A DNA stretch of 64,000 nt from Ralstonia sp. UNC404CL21Col (GTDB taxonomy: Bacteria; Pseudomonadota; Gammaproteobacteria; Burkholderiales; Burkholderiaceae): NCBI RefSeq assembly GCF_000620465.1, contig NZ_JIBE01000004.1:744001-808000 (forward strand). Direction: 5' to 3'. The position numbers and the translations under genes are program-made. The notes under the pieces are model-generated. The model was not told the DNA's origin and ran no database searches. It worked only from the letters and a program-made list of their open reading frames with translations. Numbering within the stretch: position 1 is the first letter of the stretch; each line of letters begins with the position of its first letter. Shown here piece by piece: positions 48,998-59,756 of this stretch.

Positions 48998-51310
48998 ATG
49001 CTCCGCTTCCCCAAAACCCTCTCCCCCGGCAAACCCTTCCCCCTAGGCGCCCAATGGGACGGCCTGGGCATCAACTTCGCCGTCTTCTCGGCCAACGCCA
49101 GCAAGATCGAACTCTGCATCTTCGACCCCACCGGCCGCAAGGAACTGACCCGCTTCGCCCTGCCCGAATGCACCGACGAGGTCTGGCATGGCTACCTGCC
49201 CGGCGTGGAAGCCGGCCTCGTCTACGGCTACCGTGCCTACGGCCCGTGGGAGCCGCAGCACGGCCACCGCTTCAACCCGCACAAGCTCCTGCTCGACCCC
49301 TACGCCCGCCGGCTGGTGGGCTCGCTGCGCTGGTCCGATGCGCTGTTCGGCTATCGGCTCAATTCCAACCGCGGTGATCTTTCATTCGATCGCCGCGACA
49401 GCGCCCCGGCCATGCCCAAGGCCGTGGTCACCGACGAATCGTTCAACTGGGGCAACGACATCCGCCCGAACACGCCGTGGTCGCGCACGGTCATCTACGA
49501 GAGCCATGTGCGCGGGGTGTCGATGCTGCGAGAAGACCTGCTGCCGCCGGAGCGCGGCACCTTCAGTGCGCTGGGCGACAGTGTCTTCATTGAGCATCTG
49601 CAGCGGCTCGGTATCACCGCCATCGAGCTGCTGCCCATTCACGCCTTTCTGCAGGACCAGTTTCTGGTGGAGCGCGGCCTGCGCAACTACTGGGGCTACA
49701 ACACGCTGTGCTTCTTTGCGCCGGAGCCCTCGTACCTGTCGGCGCCCTCGCTGCACGAGCTGAAGGTGGCGATACGGCGTCTGCACGCAGCGGGCATCGA
49801 AGTGCTGCTCGACGTGGTCTACAACCACACGTGCGAAGGCAGCGAACTGGGGCCGACGCTGTCGTTCCGCGGCCTGGACAACGCGAGCTACTACCGTCTC
49901 GTACCCGGCCAGGAGCGCTACTACATCAACGACACAGGCTGCGGCAACACGCTCAATCTGTCGCACCCACGCGTGCTGCAGATGGTGATGGACTCGTTGC
50001 GCTACTGGGTCAACGCGTTTCATGTGGATGGTTTCCGCTTTGACCTGGGCGTCACGCTCGGGCGCGAGGGCAACGGCTTCGATCCGGGGTCGGGCTTCTT
50101 CGATGCCGTGCGGCAGGACCCTGTGCTCTCCACCGTCAAGCTCATCGCCGAGCCCTGGGACGTCGGCCCCGACGGGTATCAGGTCGGCAACCAGCCTCCG
50201 GGCTTTGCGGAGTGGAACGACCGCTTTCGCGATGGCATCCGCCGCTTCTGGCGCGGTGACTCGGGCCAGCGACCCGACCTGGCAGCACGCCTGACCGGCA
50301 GTGGAGATCTTTTCGACCGCCGCCACCGCCGGCCCTGGGCATCGGTCAACTACGTGGCCTCGCACGACGGTTTCACGCTGCACGATCTCGTCAGTTACGC
50401 CGACAAGCACAACGATGCCAACGGCGAAGACAACCGCGACGGCCACAACGACAACTGCAGCGCCAACTGGGGCGCCGAAGGCCCGACCGATGACCTCGCC
50501 ATCCAAGCCCTGCGCGAACGCGTGACGCGTGCACTGCTGGCCACGGTGTTCTTCTCCAACGGCACGCCGATGCTGTTGGCAGGCGATGAATTCGGCCGCA
50601 CGCAAGATGGCAACAACAACGCTTATTGCCAGGACAACGCCCTGTCGTGGCTCGATTGGTCGTTGCTGCAGAAAGACCCCGGGCAGGCGCTCGCCCGCTA
50701 TACGGCGCGGCTGATCGCGCTGCGCAAGGCAAGCCCCGCGCTGCGCTGGCCGCACTACGTGCACGGCAACACTGAGATCCTGCCGGGCGTGCCGGACATC
50801 GCCTGGTTCGACGAGCGCGGCCAGGTGCTCTCGCCCGACGCGTGGAACGACAGCGAGGCGCGGGCGTTGGCGCTGCGCCGCGCCTGCGTCGAGACCATCG
50901 ACGCGGAGGCACGCCCGCATGTGGCGTTGCTGCTCATCAACGGTGCGGCGACGGACCTGACATTCACGCTGCCCGAGCCGGCCATGGACTGGCTGCTCGC
51001 CATCGACAGCGCAGCGCCCGAGGAAGACGCTCGACCGCACAGCGGCAGCACCCTGAAAGTGGCGGGGCGCAGCGTTGTGCTGCTGCTGGCCACACAGCTC
51101 GCCACGATCGCGCAGATTGCGGGGCAGCCGGATGCAGACGCCAGCGGCGAAACCCTCGGGCAGGTTCATGACGCGCACAACGCACCCGAGAACGCACCGC
51201 AGAACGCACCACAGAGCGACATGCCCGAACAACCTGCGACCGACGACGAGCGCGCCGCACCGACCGCCGGCGAAGCCGCCAGCGATGACAATGGAGACGC
51301 CACGCGATGA
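48998..51310 (+). CDS. glgX: Glycogen debranching enzyme GlgX
   Basis: 770 residues. CBM48 at the N-terminus (GAQWDGLGINFAVFSANASK), GH13 with VVYNHTCEGSELGPT, nucleophile Asp near 348 in GFRFDLGVTLGRE, Glu near 384 in LIAEPWDVG, and ASHDGFTLHDLVSYADKHN across region IV. It removes alpha-1,6 branches, isoamylase-like. The last ~60 residues are a low-complexity tail with NAPENAPQNAPQ and acidic repeats not found in E. coli GlgX. The ribosome site is weak. The stop overlaps treZ by 4 bp. Confidence 0.94.
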   Translation: MLRFPKTLSPGKPFPLGAQWDGLGINFAVFSANASKIELCIFDPTGRKELTRFALPECTDEVWHGYLPGVEAGLVYGYRAYGPWEPQHGHRFNPHKLLLDPYARRLVGSLRWSDALFGYRLNSNRGDLSFDRRDSAPAMPKAVVTDESFNWGNDIRPNTPWSRTVIYESHVRGVSMLREDLLPPERGTFSALGDSVFIEHLQRLGITAIELLPIHAFLQDQFLVERGLRNYWGYNTLCFFAPEPSYLSAPSLHELKVAIRRLHAAGIEVLLDVVYNHTCEGSELGPTLSFRGLDNASYYRLVPGQERYYINDTGCGNTLNLSHPRVLQMVMDSLRYWVNAFHVDGFRFDLGVTLGREGNGFDPGSGFFDAVRQDPVLSTVKLIAEPWDVGPDGYQVGNQPPGFAEWNDRFRDGIRRFWRGDSGQRPDLAARLTGSGDLFDRRHRRPWASVNYVASHDGFTLHDLVSYADKHNDANGEDNRDGHNDNCSANWGAEGPTDDLAIQALRERVTRALLATVFFSNGTPMLLAGDEFGRTQDGNNNAYCQDNALSWLDWSLLQKDPGQALARYTARLIALRKASPALRWPHYVHGNTEILPGVPDIAWFDERGQVLSPDAWNDSEARALALRRACVETIDAEARPHVALLLINGAATDLTFTLPEPAMDWLLAIDSAAPEEDARPHSGSTLKVAGRSVVLLLATQLATIAQIAGQPDADASGETLGQVHDAHNAPENAPQNAPQSDMPEQPATDDERAAPTAGEAASDDNGDATR

Positions 51311-53148
51311 CCGCACCCGCCCCCCGGTTTGCACACGACATGCCGTTCGGCGCCACCGTCCTGGCTGACGGCAACACCCGCTTCCGCCTGTGGGCACCGG
51401 ACGCGACCGCCGCCTGGATCGACATCGACGATGTGCGGGGCAACGAGGCCATCCGCATGGATGCCGAACCCGACGGCTGGTATGCAGCCGTGGCGCCCGT
51501 GGGCGCCGGCACGTGCTACCGGTATCGCCTCACCAATCAGGACGGCGTAACGCTGTCGGTGCCCGACCCTGCGGCCCGCGCGCAGTGGCAGGACATACCG
51601 GGCCCGAGCCTCGTCGTCGATCCGCAGCGCTATCGTTGGCAGCACGCCGACTGGCAGGGCCGGCCCTGGCACGAGACGGTGCTGTACGAACTGCACGTCG
51701 GCGCGCTGGGCGGCTTCAAGGGTGTGCGCGGGCGGCTGCCGGAACTGGCGCGGCTGGGCATCACGGCCATCGAGCTGATGCCGGTGGCGGAGTTTCCGGG
51801 CGCGCGCAACTGGGGCTATGACGGCGTACTCCCTTTTGCGCCTGACGCCAGCTACGGCACGCCGGACGACCTCAAGGCGTTGATCGACACCGCGCACGGG
51901 CTCGGCATGATGGTGTTTCTCGATGTGGTCTACAACCACTTCGGGCCCGACGGCAACTATCTGCACCACTACGCGCGCAGCTTCTTCCGCGACGATGTGC
52001 ATACGCCCTGGGGTGCCGCCATCGATTTCCGCAGGCCGCAGGTGCGCGAGTTCTTCATCCAGAACGCGCTGATGTGGCTGATGGAATATCGCTTTGACGG
52101 CCTGCGGCTCGACGCCGTGCACGCCATCACCGAGCGCGACTGGCTGGGCGAACTCGCCGCCCGCGTACGGCTGTCGGCCGAGCCCGGCCGGCATGTGCAT
52201 CTGGTGCTGGAGAACGAGCACAACGCCGCATCGCTGCTGCGCGATGGCGACACCCATGGCGACTTCGATGCGCAGTGGAACGACGACGGCCATAACGTGC
52301 TGCACGTGCTGCTGACCGGCGAACGCGAAGCCTATTACGCCGCCTATGCGGACGCGCCCGCGCAGCGCCTGGCGCGCGTGCTGCAAGACGGCTTCTGCTA
52401 CCAGGGCGAGCCGTCACCGATCCACGAAAACGCGCCGCGCGGCGAACCGAGCGCGCACTTGCCTCCCACCGCATTCGTGCTGTTCCTGCAGAACCACGAC
52501 CAGATCGGCAACCGCGCCTTTGGCGAACGGCTGACGCAGCTCGCCCACCCCGATGCGTTGCACGCCGCACAGGTGCTGTTGCTGCTGAGCCCGCAGATTC
52601 CGATGCTGTTCATGGGCGAGGAATGGGGCAGCACATGCCCGTTCCAATACTTCACCAGCCACCACGGCATGCTGGCCGAAGCCGTGCGGGAAGGCCGGCG
52701 CAAGGAGTTTGCGAAGTTCGCGGCATTTGCCGACCCGCACCAGCGCGAGCGCATTCCCGACCCGAACGACGAACTGACCTACCTCGCCTCCTGCCCCGGC
52801 GAGGCCAACCTGGCCGAACCCGGACAGCTCAACACACTGAACCGCATGCACCGCCTGCTGGCGCTGCGTCACGCAGAGATCATCCCGCGGCTGCCCCAGG
52901 CACGCGCGCTCGATGCGGTAGCACTCGGCAACGCCGGCGCCCTCGCCCGCTGGCGCATGGGCGATGGCAGCGTGCTCACGCTGATGGTGAATCTGTCCGA
53001 TCAAGCCGTGGCGGTGCCCACGGTGCTGGCGGGCAGCCCCGCGGATCTGTTGCACGAATCGCGCGAGGGCGCCGCCGCTGCGCTCATCGCACATCGCCTG
53101 CCGGAGCGCGCGTGCGTGGCATTGCTGCACACGCCATCACCCACCTGA
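51307..53148 (+). CDS. treZ: Malto-oligosyltrehalose trehalohydrolase
   Basis: 613 residues. N-terminal beta domain (FGATVLADGNTRFRLWAPDA), then GH13 with VVYNHFGPDGNYLHHY, nucleophile Asp near 269 in GLRLDAVHAI, Glu near 302 in LVLENEHN and FLQNHDQIGNRAFGERL. It cuts maltooligosyl trehalose made by TreY to release trehalose. GGAG lies 12 nt before the ATG. malQ follows after a 50-bp gap, and treY is the third gene on. Confidence 0.95.
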   Translation: MTAPAPRFAHDMPFGATVLADGNTRFRLWAPDATAAWIDIDDVRGNEAIRMDAEPDGWYAAVAPVGAGTCYRYRLTNQDGVTLSVPDPAARAQWQDIPGPSLVVDPQRYRWQHADWQGRPWHETVLYELHVGALGGFKGVRGRLPELARLGITAIELMPVAEFPGARNWGYDGVLPFAPDASYGTPDDLKALIDTAHGLGMMVFLDVVYNHFGPDGNYLHHYARSFFRDDVHTPWGAAIDFRRPQVREFFIQNALMWLMEYRFDGLRLDAVHAITERDWLGELAARVRLSAEPGRHVHLVLENEHNAASLLRDGDTHGDFDAQWNDDGHNVLHVLLTGEREAYYAAYADAPAQRLARVLQDGFCYQGEPSPIHENAPRGEPSAHLPPTAFVLFLQNHDQIGNRAFGERLTQLAHPDALHAAQVLLLLSPQIPMLFMGEEWGSTCPFQYFTSHHGMLAEAVREGRRKEFAKFAAFADPHQRERIPDPNDELTYLASCPGEANLAEPGQLNTLNRMHRLLALRHAEIIPRLPQARALDAVALGNAGALARWRMGDGSVLTLMVNLSDQAVAVPTVLAGSPADLLHESREGAAAALIAHRLPERACVALLHTPSPT

Positions 53149-53198
53149 CCGCCGACAACCGCAACGCGCCGACGTATCAACGCACCCGCACACCATCC

Positions 53199-55481
53199 AT
53201 GGATCGCACGACCAACTTATCCGGCACGCAACGCACCCCGCTCCAGCAACTGGCCACCGATGCCGGCTTGCTGGTCGACTGGGAAGACGCGGCAAGCCAG
53301 CCCAAGCAGGTGGCCGACGACGTGCTGCGGGCCGTGCTGCACACGCTGGGGCTGCCGGCCGGCACGCCGGCCCAGGTGTCGGAAAGCCAGGCGCGCCTGC
53401 GCGCCGAAGCCGAAGAGGTGGCCATACCGCCGCTCGTGACCGGCGTGGTCGGACAGCCGATCGTGCTGCAGACTGCGGCGCCGCAGGCGGCCTTGCTGGA
53501 CGGACAAACCTATCGCGTCGATCTGGAGCCAGGCGGCAGCACCGACGGCAACATCAGCGTCAGCGCAAGCGAGCACCATGCAACCCTGCGCCTGGGGCCC
53601 GTGCACACCGTGGGTTACCACCGTCTGACCATCGTCGGGGGGCCGGGCACGGTGATCCAGGCCACGCTCGCGATTGCGCCCGCGCGTTGCTATGGCGTGG
53701 CCGATGCCCTGCGCCAGCACGATCGCCCCACCGACACCCGCGTGTGGGGCGCTTCCGCGCAGCTCTATGGCTTGCGATGCGGGGCTGAACGCGCCGCCAG
53801 CAGCGCCGGCCTGGGCGACTACACCGCGGCCGGCACGCTGGCGCGGCACCTCGCGCAGCACGGTGCGGATGCACTGGCGCTCAGCCCCGTGCATGCCATG
53901 TTCACGGCCGACGCGCGTCGCTACTCGCCGTATTCGCCATCAAGCCGGCTGTTCCTGAACGCATGGATGATCGACCCCACCGCGCTCTTCGGAGAGGAAG
54001 CCGTGCGGCAAGCCGTGGTCGACTGCAACCTCGTCGCAGACTATGCCCGGCTGGAGGCTGCACCGCTCATCGACTGGCCGGCCAGCGGGAACGCGCGCAT
54101 GACGGTGCTGCGCGCGTTGCATCACCGCCTGCTGCAGGCGCCGCTTGGGGACACCACCGCGCAGAGACTGCTGGATGATTTTCGTGCGTACTGCATCGAC
54201 GGCGGCGTCAGCCTGCGCGACCACGCACACTTTGAAGCGCTGACCGCGCACCTTGGACCCGCACACTGGAAGCAATGGCCCGAGCAGTATCAGGACCCGA
54301 GCTACCTGGCGGTGCAGGCATTCGCACGCGAGCATGAAGACGCGGTCAATTTCCACCTGTTCCTGCAGTGGGCGGCAGCGCGCCAGTGGGCCCTCGTGCA
54401 GCGCACCGCGGAAAGCGCCGGCATGGCCATCGGCCTCATCGCCGACCTGGCGGTGGGCACCGACAGCGCAGGCAGCCACGCGTGGGCCCGTCAGCGGGAC
54501 TTGCTGATCGGCGTCACGGTAGGCGCGCCGCCCGACCTGTTCAACGCACAGGGGCAGGGCTGGGGGCTGACCACCTTCAGCCCGCGCGCCATGCGCACGC
54601 AGGGCTTCTCGGCCTTCATCGAGATGCTGCGCGCGGTGATGGCGGTGCCCGGCGGTGTGCGCATCGACCACGTGCTCGGGCTCATGCGGCTGTGGGTCAT
54701 TCCGGATGGTGCACGGCCGCTCGACGGCGTGTACCTGCGCTACCCGATGCAGGATCTGCTGCGGCTGGTGGCGCTGGAATCGTGGCGCAACCGGTGCATC
54801 GTCATCGGCGAAGACCTTGGCACCGTGCCCGCGGGCCTGCGAGACAAGCTCGCCGAGGACGGCCTGTTGGGCATGCGCATCCTCTGGTTCGAGCGCGAAT
54901 ACACGCGCGACGAGGCGCCCTTCAAGGCCCCACGCACGTGGGCGCCGGCGTCCGTCGCGATGACCAGCACCCACGATCTGCCCACGCTTGTCGGCTGGTG
55001 GATCGGCAACGATCTGCGCTGGCAAGCGCAACTCGGCCTGCTGCCCGCCGGCATGAGCGAGAGCGAGGCGCACGCGCGCCGCATGGACGATCGCGCCGCG
55101 CTCGTCGCCGCCTTTGCCGAGCACAACCGGCTGGTGCTGGCCGATGGCGGTGTGCCGATGATCGGCGTGGCGCCGCTGCAGGCTGCGCTGGAACAGGCGC
55201 GCGCCGCCAACGCCGCGCAAGCCGACGTCATCCTGCAAGCCAGCGCGCAGGACTTTGCCACGGCGGCCACGGTGTTTACGGGCGCCGCCAACACGCCGCT
55301 GGCGCTGGTGCCGCTGGAAGACCTGCTGGGGCTTGTCGAGCAGCCGAACCTGCCGAGCACGATCGACACGCACCCGAACTGGCGCCGCCGCCTGCCGGCG
55401 CCCGCCCCGACGCTGCTCGACGCGCCCACGGTCCAGGCGCGCCTGTCAGCGCTGACCAACGCGCGCATCAGCCTGTCATGA
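53199..55481 (+). CDS. malQ: 4-alpha-glucanotransferase (amylomaltase)
   Basis: 760 residues from MDRTTNLSGTQRTPLQQLA. GH77 with an N-terminal MalQ-type beta domain of about 150 residues, nucleophile Asp near 489 in VRIDHVLGLMRLWVIP, Glu near 537 in IGEDLGTVPAGLRD and TSTHDLPTLVGWW near 588. It transfers glucan segments between chains, lengthening the short oligosaccharides that GlgX and TreYZ leave. The ATG has no good ribosome site. The stop overlaps treY by 4 bp. Confidence 0.93.
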   Translation: MDRTTNLSGTQRTPLQQLATDAGLLVDWEDAASQPKQVADDVLRAVLHTLGLPAGTPAQVSESQARLRAEAEEVAIPPLVTGVVGQPIVLQTAAPQAALLDGQTYRVDLEPGGSTDGNISVSASEHHATLRLGPVHTVGYHRLTIVGGPGTVIQATLAIAPARCYGVADALRQHDRPTDTRVWGASAQLYGLRCGAERAASSAGLGDYTAAGTLARHLAQHGADALALSPVHAMFTADARRYSPYSPSSRLFLNAWMIDPTALFGEEAVRQAVVDCNLVADYARLEAAPLIDWPASGNARMTVLRALHHRLLQAPLGDTTAQRLLDDFRAYCIDGGVSLRDHAHFEALTAHLGPAHWKQWPEQYQDPSYLAVQAFAREHEDAVNFHLFLQWAAARQWALVQRTAESAGMAIGLIADLAVGTDSAGSHAWARQRDLLIGVTVGAPPDLFNAQGQGWGLTTFSPRAMRTQGFSAFIEMLRAVMAVPGGVRIDHVLGLMRLWVIPDGARPLDGVYLRYPMQDLLRLVALESWRNRCIVIGEDLGTVPAGLRDKLAEDGLLGMRILWFEREYTRDEAPFKAPRTWAPASVAMTSTHDLPTLVGWWIGNDLRWQAQLGLLPAGMSESEAHARRMDDRAALVAAFAEHNRLVLADGGVPMIGVAPLQAALEQARAANAAQADVILQASAQDFATAATVFTGAANTPLALVPLEDLLGLVEQPNLPSTIDTHPNWRRRLPAPAPTLLDAPTVQARLSALTNARISLS

Positions 55482-58318
55482 GCGAACCGACCACACCCCT
55501 CACGCCCCTCACATCCCCCGCGCCTGTCACCCTCCAGCGCGTGCCGCGTGCCACGGTGCGGCTGCAACTGCACCGCGACTTCACATTCGACCATGCGCGC
55601 GCGCTGCTGGACGACTTCGCCGCGCTCGGCATTTCGCATCTCTACACGTCGCCCATCACCACGGCACAGCCGGGCTCCACGCATGGCTACGACGTTGTCG
55701 ATCCGACACGCGTGAACCCCGAGCTGGGCGGCGAACCTGCGCTCGAACGGCTGGTGGACGCGCTGCACGCGCGCGGCATGGGCCTCATCGTCGATATCGT
55801 GCCGAACCACATGGGCGTGGGCGGCGCACACAACGCGTGGTGGCTGGACGTGCTCGAATCCGGCCCTGACAGCGCCTACGCCAACTTCTTTGATATCGAA
55901 TGGCAGCCGTCCAACCCGGCACTGCGCAACAAGGTGCTCGCGCCGTTTCTGGGTGAAAGCTACGCCGACGCGCTGGCCGGCGGCCGACTGCAACTGGCCT
56001 ACGACGATGCGGCCGCGCGACTGGCCATTGCGTACTACGACCACCGCTTTCCGATTGCGCTGGCCGACTACCCCGCGCTGCTTCGCGCCGGCAACACGGA
56101 CACCGCCACGCATGCGGTGGCTGATCGCTTTGCCGCGCTCGGCACGATCCGCTCACTGCGCACCCGTCGCGAGCGTGCAGACGAAGCACGCAACGCGCTA
56201 CGCGACCTTGCCACCACCGAAGCCGGCGCCGCACATATCGCCGAAGCCGTGCGCACGCTGAACGCGCAGCCCGATCAACTCGATGCGCTAATGACGCGCC
56301 AGCATTGGCGCCTGGCTCACTGGTGCACCGCCAACGACGAGATCAACTGGCGCCGCTTCTTCGACATCGGCTCGCTGGCCGGCCTGCGCATGGAGCGCGC
56401 CGAAGTCTTTGAAGCGACGCACGCGCTGCTGTTCCGGCTCTACCGCCTGGGCTGGATCGACGGTGTGCGCATCGACCACGTTGATGGCCTGGCCGACCCG
56501 GCCGCCTACTGCCGCCAGCTACGCCGCCGTCTGCAAGCGGAGCACGCTGCGCGTCCTGCTGACCGGCTCACGAGTCACCCGTGGATCGTCGTCGAGAAGA
56601 TCCTCGCCCACGATGAAGCGATGCGCAGCGACTGGGGCGTCGACGGCACCAGCGGCTACGACTTCATGAACCAGGTGGGCGCGCTGCTGCACGACGCGCA
56701 TGGCGAGACGGCGCTCACGCAGGGGTGGCTGGAATGGATCGGCGCGCCGGCGGCCGAAGCGCCGTTTTCGGCCACCGCCGTAGCGGCACGCCGTCAGATC
56801 CTGCATGCGCACTTTGCGGCAGAACTCGATGCAGCCGCGTCGGCGTTGCATGCGGTGGCACAGCAGGAGCGCAGCAGCCACGACGTGACGTGGCACGCCA
56901 TCCGGCGCGCGCTGGCCGAGGTGATCGTCCACTTTCCGGTGTATCGCACCTATGCGAGCACGCAGCAACGCGATGCCCAGGACACGGCCATCCTGCAATC
57001 CGCGATGTCGGGCGCGGCTGCCTGCCTGCGACGCATCGACCAACCTGTGCTCGGCTGGCTCGACACCTGGCTGGGCGGGCAACCCGCCGGGCAGGACAAG
57101 CTGCGCCAGCTCGCATTGCGGCGGTGCCAGCAGTTGTCGTCGCCGGTGGCGGCCAAGGCGGTGGAAGACACGGCGTGCTATCGCTACGGGCGGCTGCTGT
57201 CGCGCAACGAGGTCGGCGCGGATCCGGGCGAGTTCTCGATGAGCGCCAACGCGTTCCATCACGCCATGCAGAAGCGCGCCCTCACATGGCCGCACGCCAT
57301 GCTGACGACCGCCACGCACGATCACAAGCGCGGTGAAGACGTACGCGCGCGGTTGGCCGTGCTGTCGGAGCGGCCCGCGCAATGGCTGGCCGCCGCGCAT
57401 CAATGGCGTACGGAGCACGCTGCGTGGGTCCGTCATCTGCCGACCGGCCTCGCGCCCTCGCCCGCTGCGCAGTGGATGCTCTATCAAACGCTGGTGGGCA
57501 TCTGGCCGGCGGGCCTCGACTGGCATGACACCGATGCCGTGCGCGACCTGGCCGAACGTGTCGCGCAGTGGCAAGAAAAGGCGCAGCGCGAAGCCAAGCT
57601 GCGCACCGACTGGTTCGCACCCGATGCAGAGTACGAAGCCGCCAGCCGCGATTTTGTCTTGACGCTGCTGACGGGCGAAGCCGCCCAGACGTTCCTGCCG
57701 TCTCTCTCGGCTTTCGTGCAAAGCGTGGCCCCGGCCGCGGCCATCAACGGCCTCGCCCAGACCTTGCTGCGCACCACGCTGCCCGGTGTGCCCGACCTCT
57801 ACCAGGGCGCCGATTTCTGGGACACCAGCCTCGTCGACCCCGACAACCGTCGGGCCGTCGACTATGCCGCACGGCACCGAGCACTGCGTGCATTGCACGC
57901 GCATGCAGACAACAGCCTGGCGCCGCTGCTTGCGCATTGGACCGACGGCCGCATCAAGCAAGCCGTGCTGGCACGTGCGCTGGCCCTCCGGGCGGCACTG
58001 CCAGCGGTATTCGAATCGGGCGACTACCAGCCGCTGGTCGTAACCGGCAGCGGCGCGCAGCACGTGTTCGCGTTTGCGCGTACGCATGGCGCCGATGCGA
58101 TCGTCGTGATCGTGCCCCTGCACGCCTCCGCCCTGCTTGGCCATACCGCCACACCAGCGTTTGCGACGGGCGTATGGCGAGACACCACGGTTTGCCTGCC
58201 GTCCGCGCTCTCGCAGATTGCCCTGCATAGCGCGTTCGACGGCCAGGCACTCCAGAGTCCGCGCCTTGCGCTCGGCCAGGTGCTGGCGCATCTGCCGGTC
58301 GCCCTGCTGCATACCTGA
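55478..58318 (+). CDS. treY: Malto-oligosyltrehalose synthase
   Basis: 946 residues from MSEPTTPLTPLTSPAPVTLQ. GH13 with YTSPITTAQPGSTHGYDVVD near 55, IVDIVPNHMGVGG near 105, nucleophile Asp near 332 in GVRIDHVDGLADPAAY and Glu near 372 in IVVEKILAHDE; TATHDHKRGEDVRARL near 610 is typical of TreY. It turns the reducing end of a glucan into an alpha,alpha-1,1 linkage, which TreZ then releases as trehalose. The long frame continuing upstream to 54368 is only a shadow within malQ. This is the last gene of the cluster. Confidence 0.95.
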   Translation: MSEPTTPLTPLTSPAPVTLQRVPRATVRLQLHRDFTFDHARALLDDFAALGISHLYTSPITTAQPGSTHGYDVVDPTRVNPELGGEPALERLVDALHARGMGLIVDIVPNHMGVGGAHNAWWLDVLESGPDSAYANFFDIEWQPSNPALRNKVLAPFLGESYADALAGGRLQLAYDDAAARLAIAYYDHRFPIALADYPALLRAGNTDTATHAVADRFAALGTIRSLRTRRERADEARNALRDLATTEAGAAHIAEAVRTLNAQPDQLDALMTRQHWRLAHWCTANDEINWRRFFDIGSLAGLRMERAEVFEATHALLFRLYRLGWIDGVRIDHVDGLADPAAYCRQLRRRLQAEHAARPADRLTSHPWIVVEKILAHDEAMRSDWGVDGTSGYDFMNQVGALLHDAHGETALTQGWLEWIGAPAAEAPFSATAVAARRQILHAHFAAELDAAASALHAVAQQERSSHDVTWHAIRRALAEVIVHFPVYRTYASTQQRDAQDTAILQSAMSGAAACLRRIDQPVLGWLDTWLGGQPAGQDKLRQLALRRCQQLSSPVAAKAVEDTACYRYGRLLSRNEVGADPGEFSMSANAFHHAMQKRALTWPHAMLTTATHDHKRGEDVRARLAVLSERPAQWLAAAHQWRTEHAAWVRHLPTGLAPSPAAQWMLYQTLVGIWPAGLDWHDTDAVRDLAERVAQWQEKAQREAKLRTDWFAPDAEYEAASRDFVLTLLTGEAAQTFLPSLSAFVQSVAPAAAINGLAQTLLRTTLPGVPDLYQGADFWDTSLVDPDNRRAVDYAARHRALRALHAHADNSLAPLLAHWTDGRIKQAVLARALALRAALPAVFESGDYQPLVVTGSGAQHVFAFARTHGADAIVVIVPLHASALLGHTATPAFATGVWRDTTVCLPSALSQIALHSAFDGQALQSPRLALGQVLAHLPVALLHT

Positions 58319-58453
58319 TCCCCGCTTCACCCCTCCGCACGGGTTAACACCGACTGCATCGCCTTGGGTCTCGCCCTAAAATTCCTCCATTCATATAGAT
58401 GACTAGAGCAATGTGTACCGCACATGTCGCTCACGTCACCCGGAGGAGACGGC

Positions 58454-59701
58454 ATGTTCGGCTGGTTCAAAGAGATTTCGAAAGGGGAAAAGCGCACGTT
58501 CTGGGCCTGTTTTGGAGGCTGGGCGCTCGACGCGCTGGACGTGCAGATGTTCAGCCTCGTCATCCCGACCATCATCTCCGCCTGGCACATCGGCAAGGCC
58601 GAGGCTGGGCTGGTGTCGGGCGTCACGCTGGTGGCGTCCGCGCTGGGTGGCTGGATTGCCGGCGCGCTGACCGACCGCTTCGGCCGTGTGCGTACGCTGC
58701 AGATCACGGTGCTGTGGTTCTCGCTGGCCACATTCGCCTCGGCCTTCGCGCAGAACTTCGAGCAGTTCCTGGTGCTGAAGGCCATTCAAGGCTTTGGCTT
58801 TGGCGGCGAATGGGCGGCGGGCGCCGTGCTGATGGCCGAGAGCATTCGCGCCAGCCACCGCGGCAAGGCCATGGGCACCGTGCAGAGCGCATGGGCCGTG
58901 GGCTGGGGCGCCGCGGTGCTGCTGTATGCGCTCACGTATTCCTTCATCGAGCCCGACCTCGCCTGGCGCGTGATGTTTGCTGCGGGGTTGCTGCCGGCGC
59001 TGCTCATCATCTATATCCGCCGTGGCGTGAAGGAACCGGTGCCGGCCGCCAAGCCCGATGCGAACGCCAATGCGATGCCGATCTCGCGCTTTCCGCTGCT
59101 CGACATCTTCCGCCCGCAGGTGCTGCGCATGACGCTGATCGGCGGCCTGCTTGGCGTGGGCGCGCACGGCGGTTACTACGCGCTGATGACGTGGCTGCCG
59201 ACGTATCTCAAGACGGAGCGCCACCTGTCGGTGCTCGGCACGGGCGGCTACCTGGCGGTGATCATCTTCGCCTTCTGGTGCGGTTGCGTGGCCAGCGCGT
59301 GGCTGCTGGACGTGCTCGGCCGCCGCGGCAACATCCTGCTGTTCTCGTGCTGCTGCGTGGTGACGGTACTGGTGTATCTGCTGGTGCCGCTGTCGGACGG
59401 CGCGATGCTGGTGCTGGGCTTTCCGCTGGGCTTCTTTGCGGCGGGCATTCCGGCCAGCATGGGCGCGCTGTTCAACGAGCTGTATCCGCAGGGCGTGCGT
59501 GGCACGGGCGTGGGCTTTTGCTACAACTTCGGCCGCGTGGTGTCTGCCGCGTTCCCGGTGCTGGTGGGCAAGATGAGCGCCTCGATGTCGCTGGGCACGG
59601 CCATCGGCATCGACGCGGCCATCGCGTATTCGATCGTCGCAGTGGCGGTGCTGATGCTGCCCGAGACGAAGGGCCGCGATCTCGCTGCCGTTACGGTCTG
59701 A
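58454..59701 (+). CDS. MFS transporter, AAHS/sugar-acid type
   Basis: 415 residues from MFGWFKEISKGEKRTFW; GGAGGAG lies 6 nt upstream, deciding this start. Twelve membrane helices, with the MFS signature GALTDRFGRVRTLQI in loop 2-3 (near 70) and the GFGFGGEWAAGAVLMAESIR stretch (near 115) that marks the aromatic-acid, sialate and shikimate carriers. It is 55 bp upstream of a lipoprotein amidohydrolase, suggesting uptake and processing of a carboxylated cyclic compound. Substrate not determined. Confidence 0.87.
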   Translation: MFGWFKEISKGEKRTFWACFGGWALDALDVQMFSLVIPTIISAWHIGKAEAGLVSGVTLVASALGGWIAGALTDRFGRVRTLQITVLWFSLATFASAFAQNFEQFLVLKAIQGFGFGGEWAAGAVLMAESIRASHRGKAMGTVQSAWAVGWGAAVLLYALTYSFIEPDLAWRVMFAAGLLPALLIIYIRRGVKEPVPAAKPDANANAMPISRFPLLDIFRPQVLRMTLIGGLLGVGAHGGYYALMTWLPTYLKTERHLSVLGTGGYLAVIIFAFWCGCVASAWLLDVLGRRGNILLFSCCCVVTVLVYLLVPLSDGAMLVLGFPLGFFAAGIPASMGALFNELYPQGVRGTGVGFCYNFGRVVSAAFPVLVGKMSASMSLGTAIGIDAAIAYSIVAVAVLMLPETKGRDLAAVTV

Positions 59702-59756
59702 ACGCCCATCACAACATCATGACGACGCACTCGATCCGTCGCCGCCAGGAAACCCC

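Noticed and set aside
54368-58318. Single 1316-codon frame reaching from malQ into treY
   Set aside because: The first ~370 codons are an out-of-frame shadow of malQ. The treY protein starts at the ATG at 55478, where family similarity begins and the stop of malQ overlaps.
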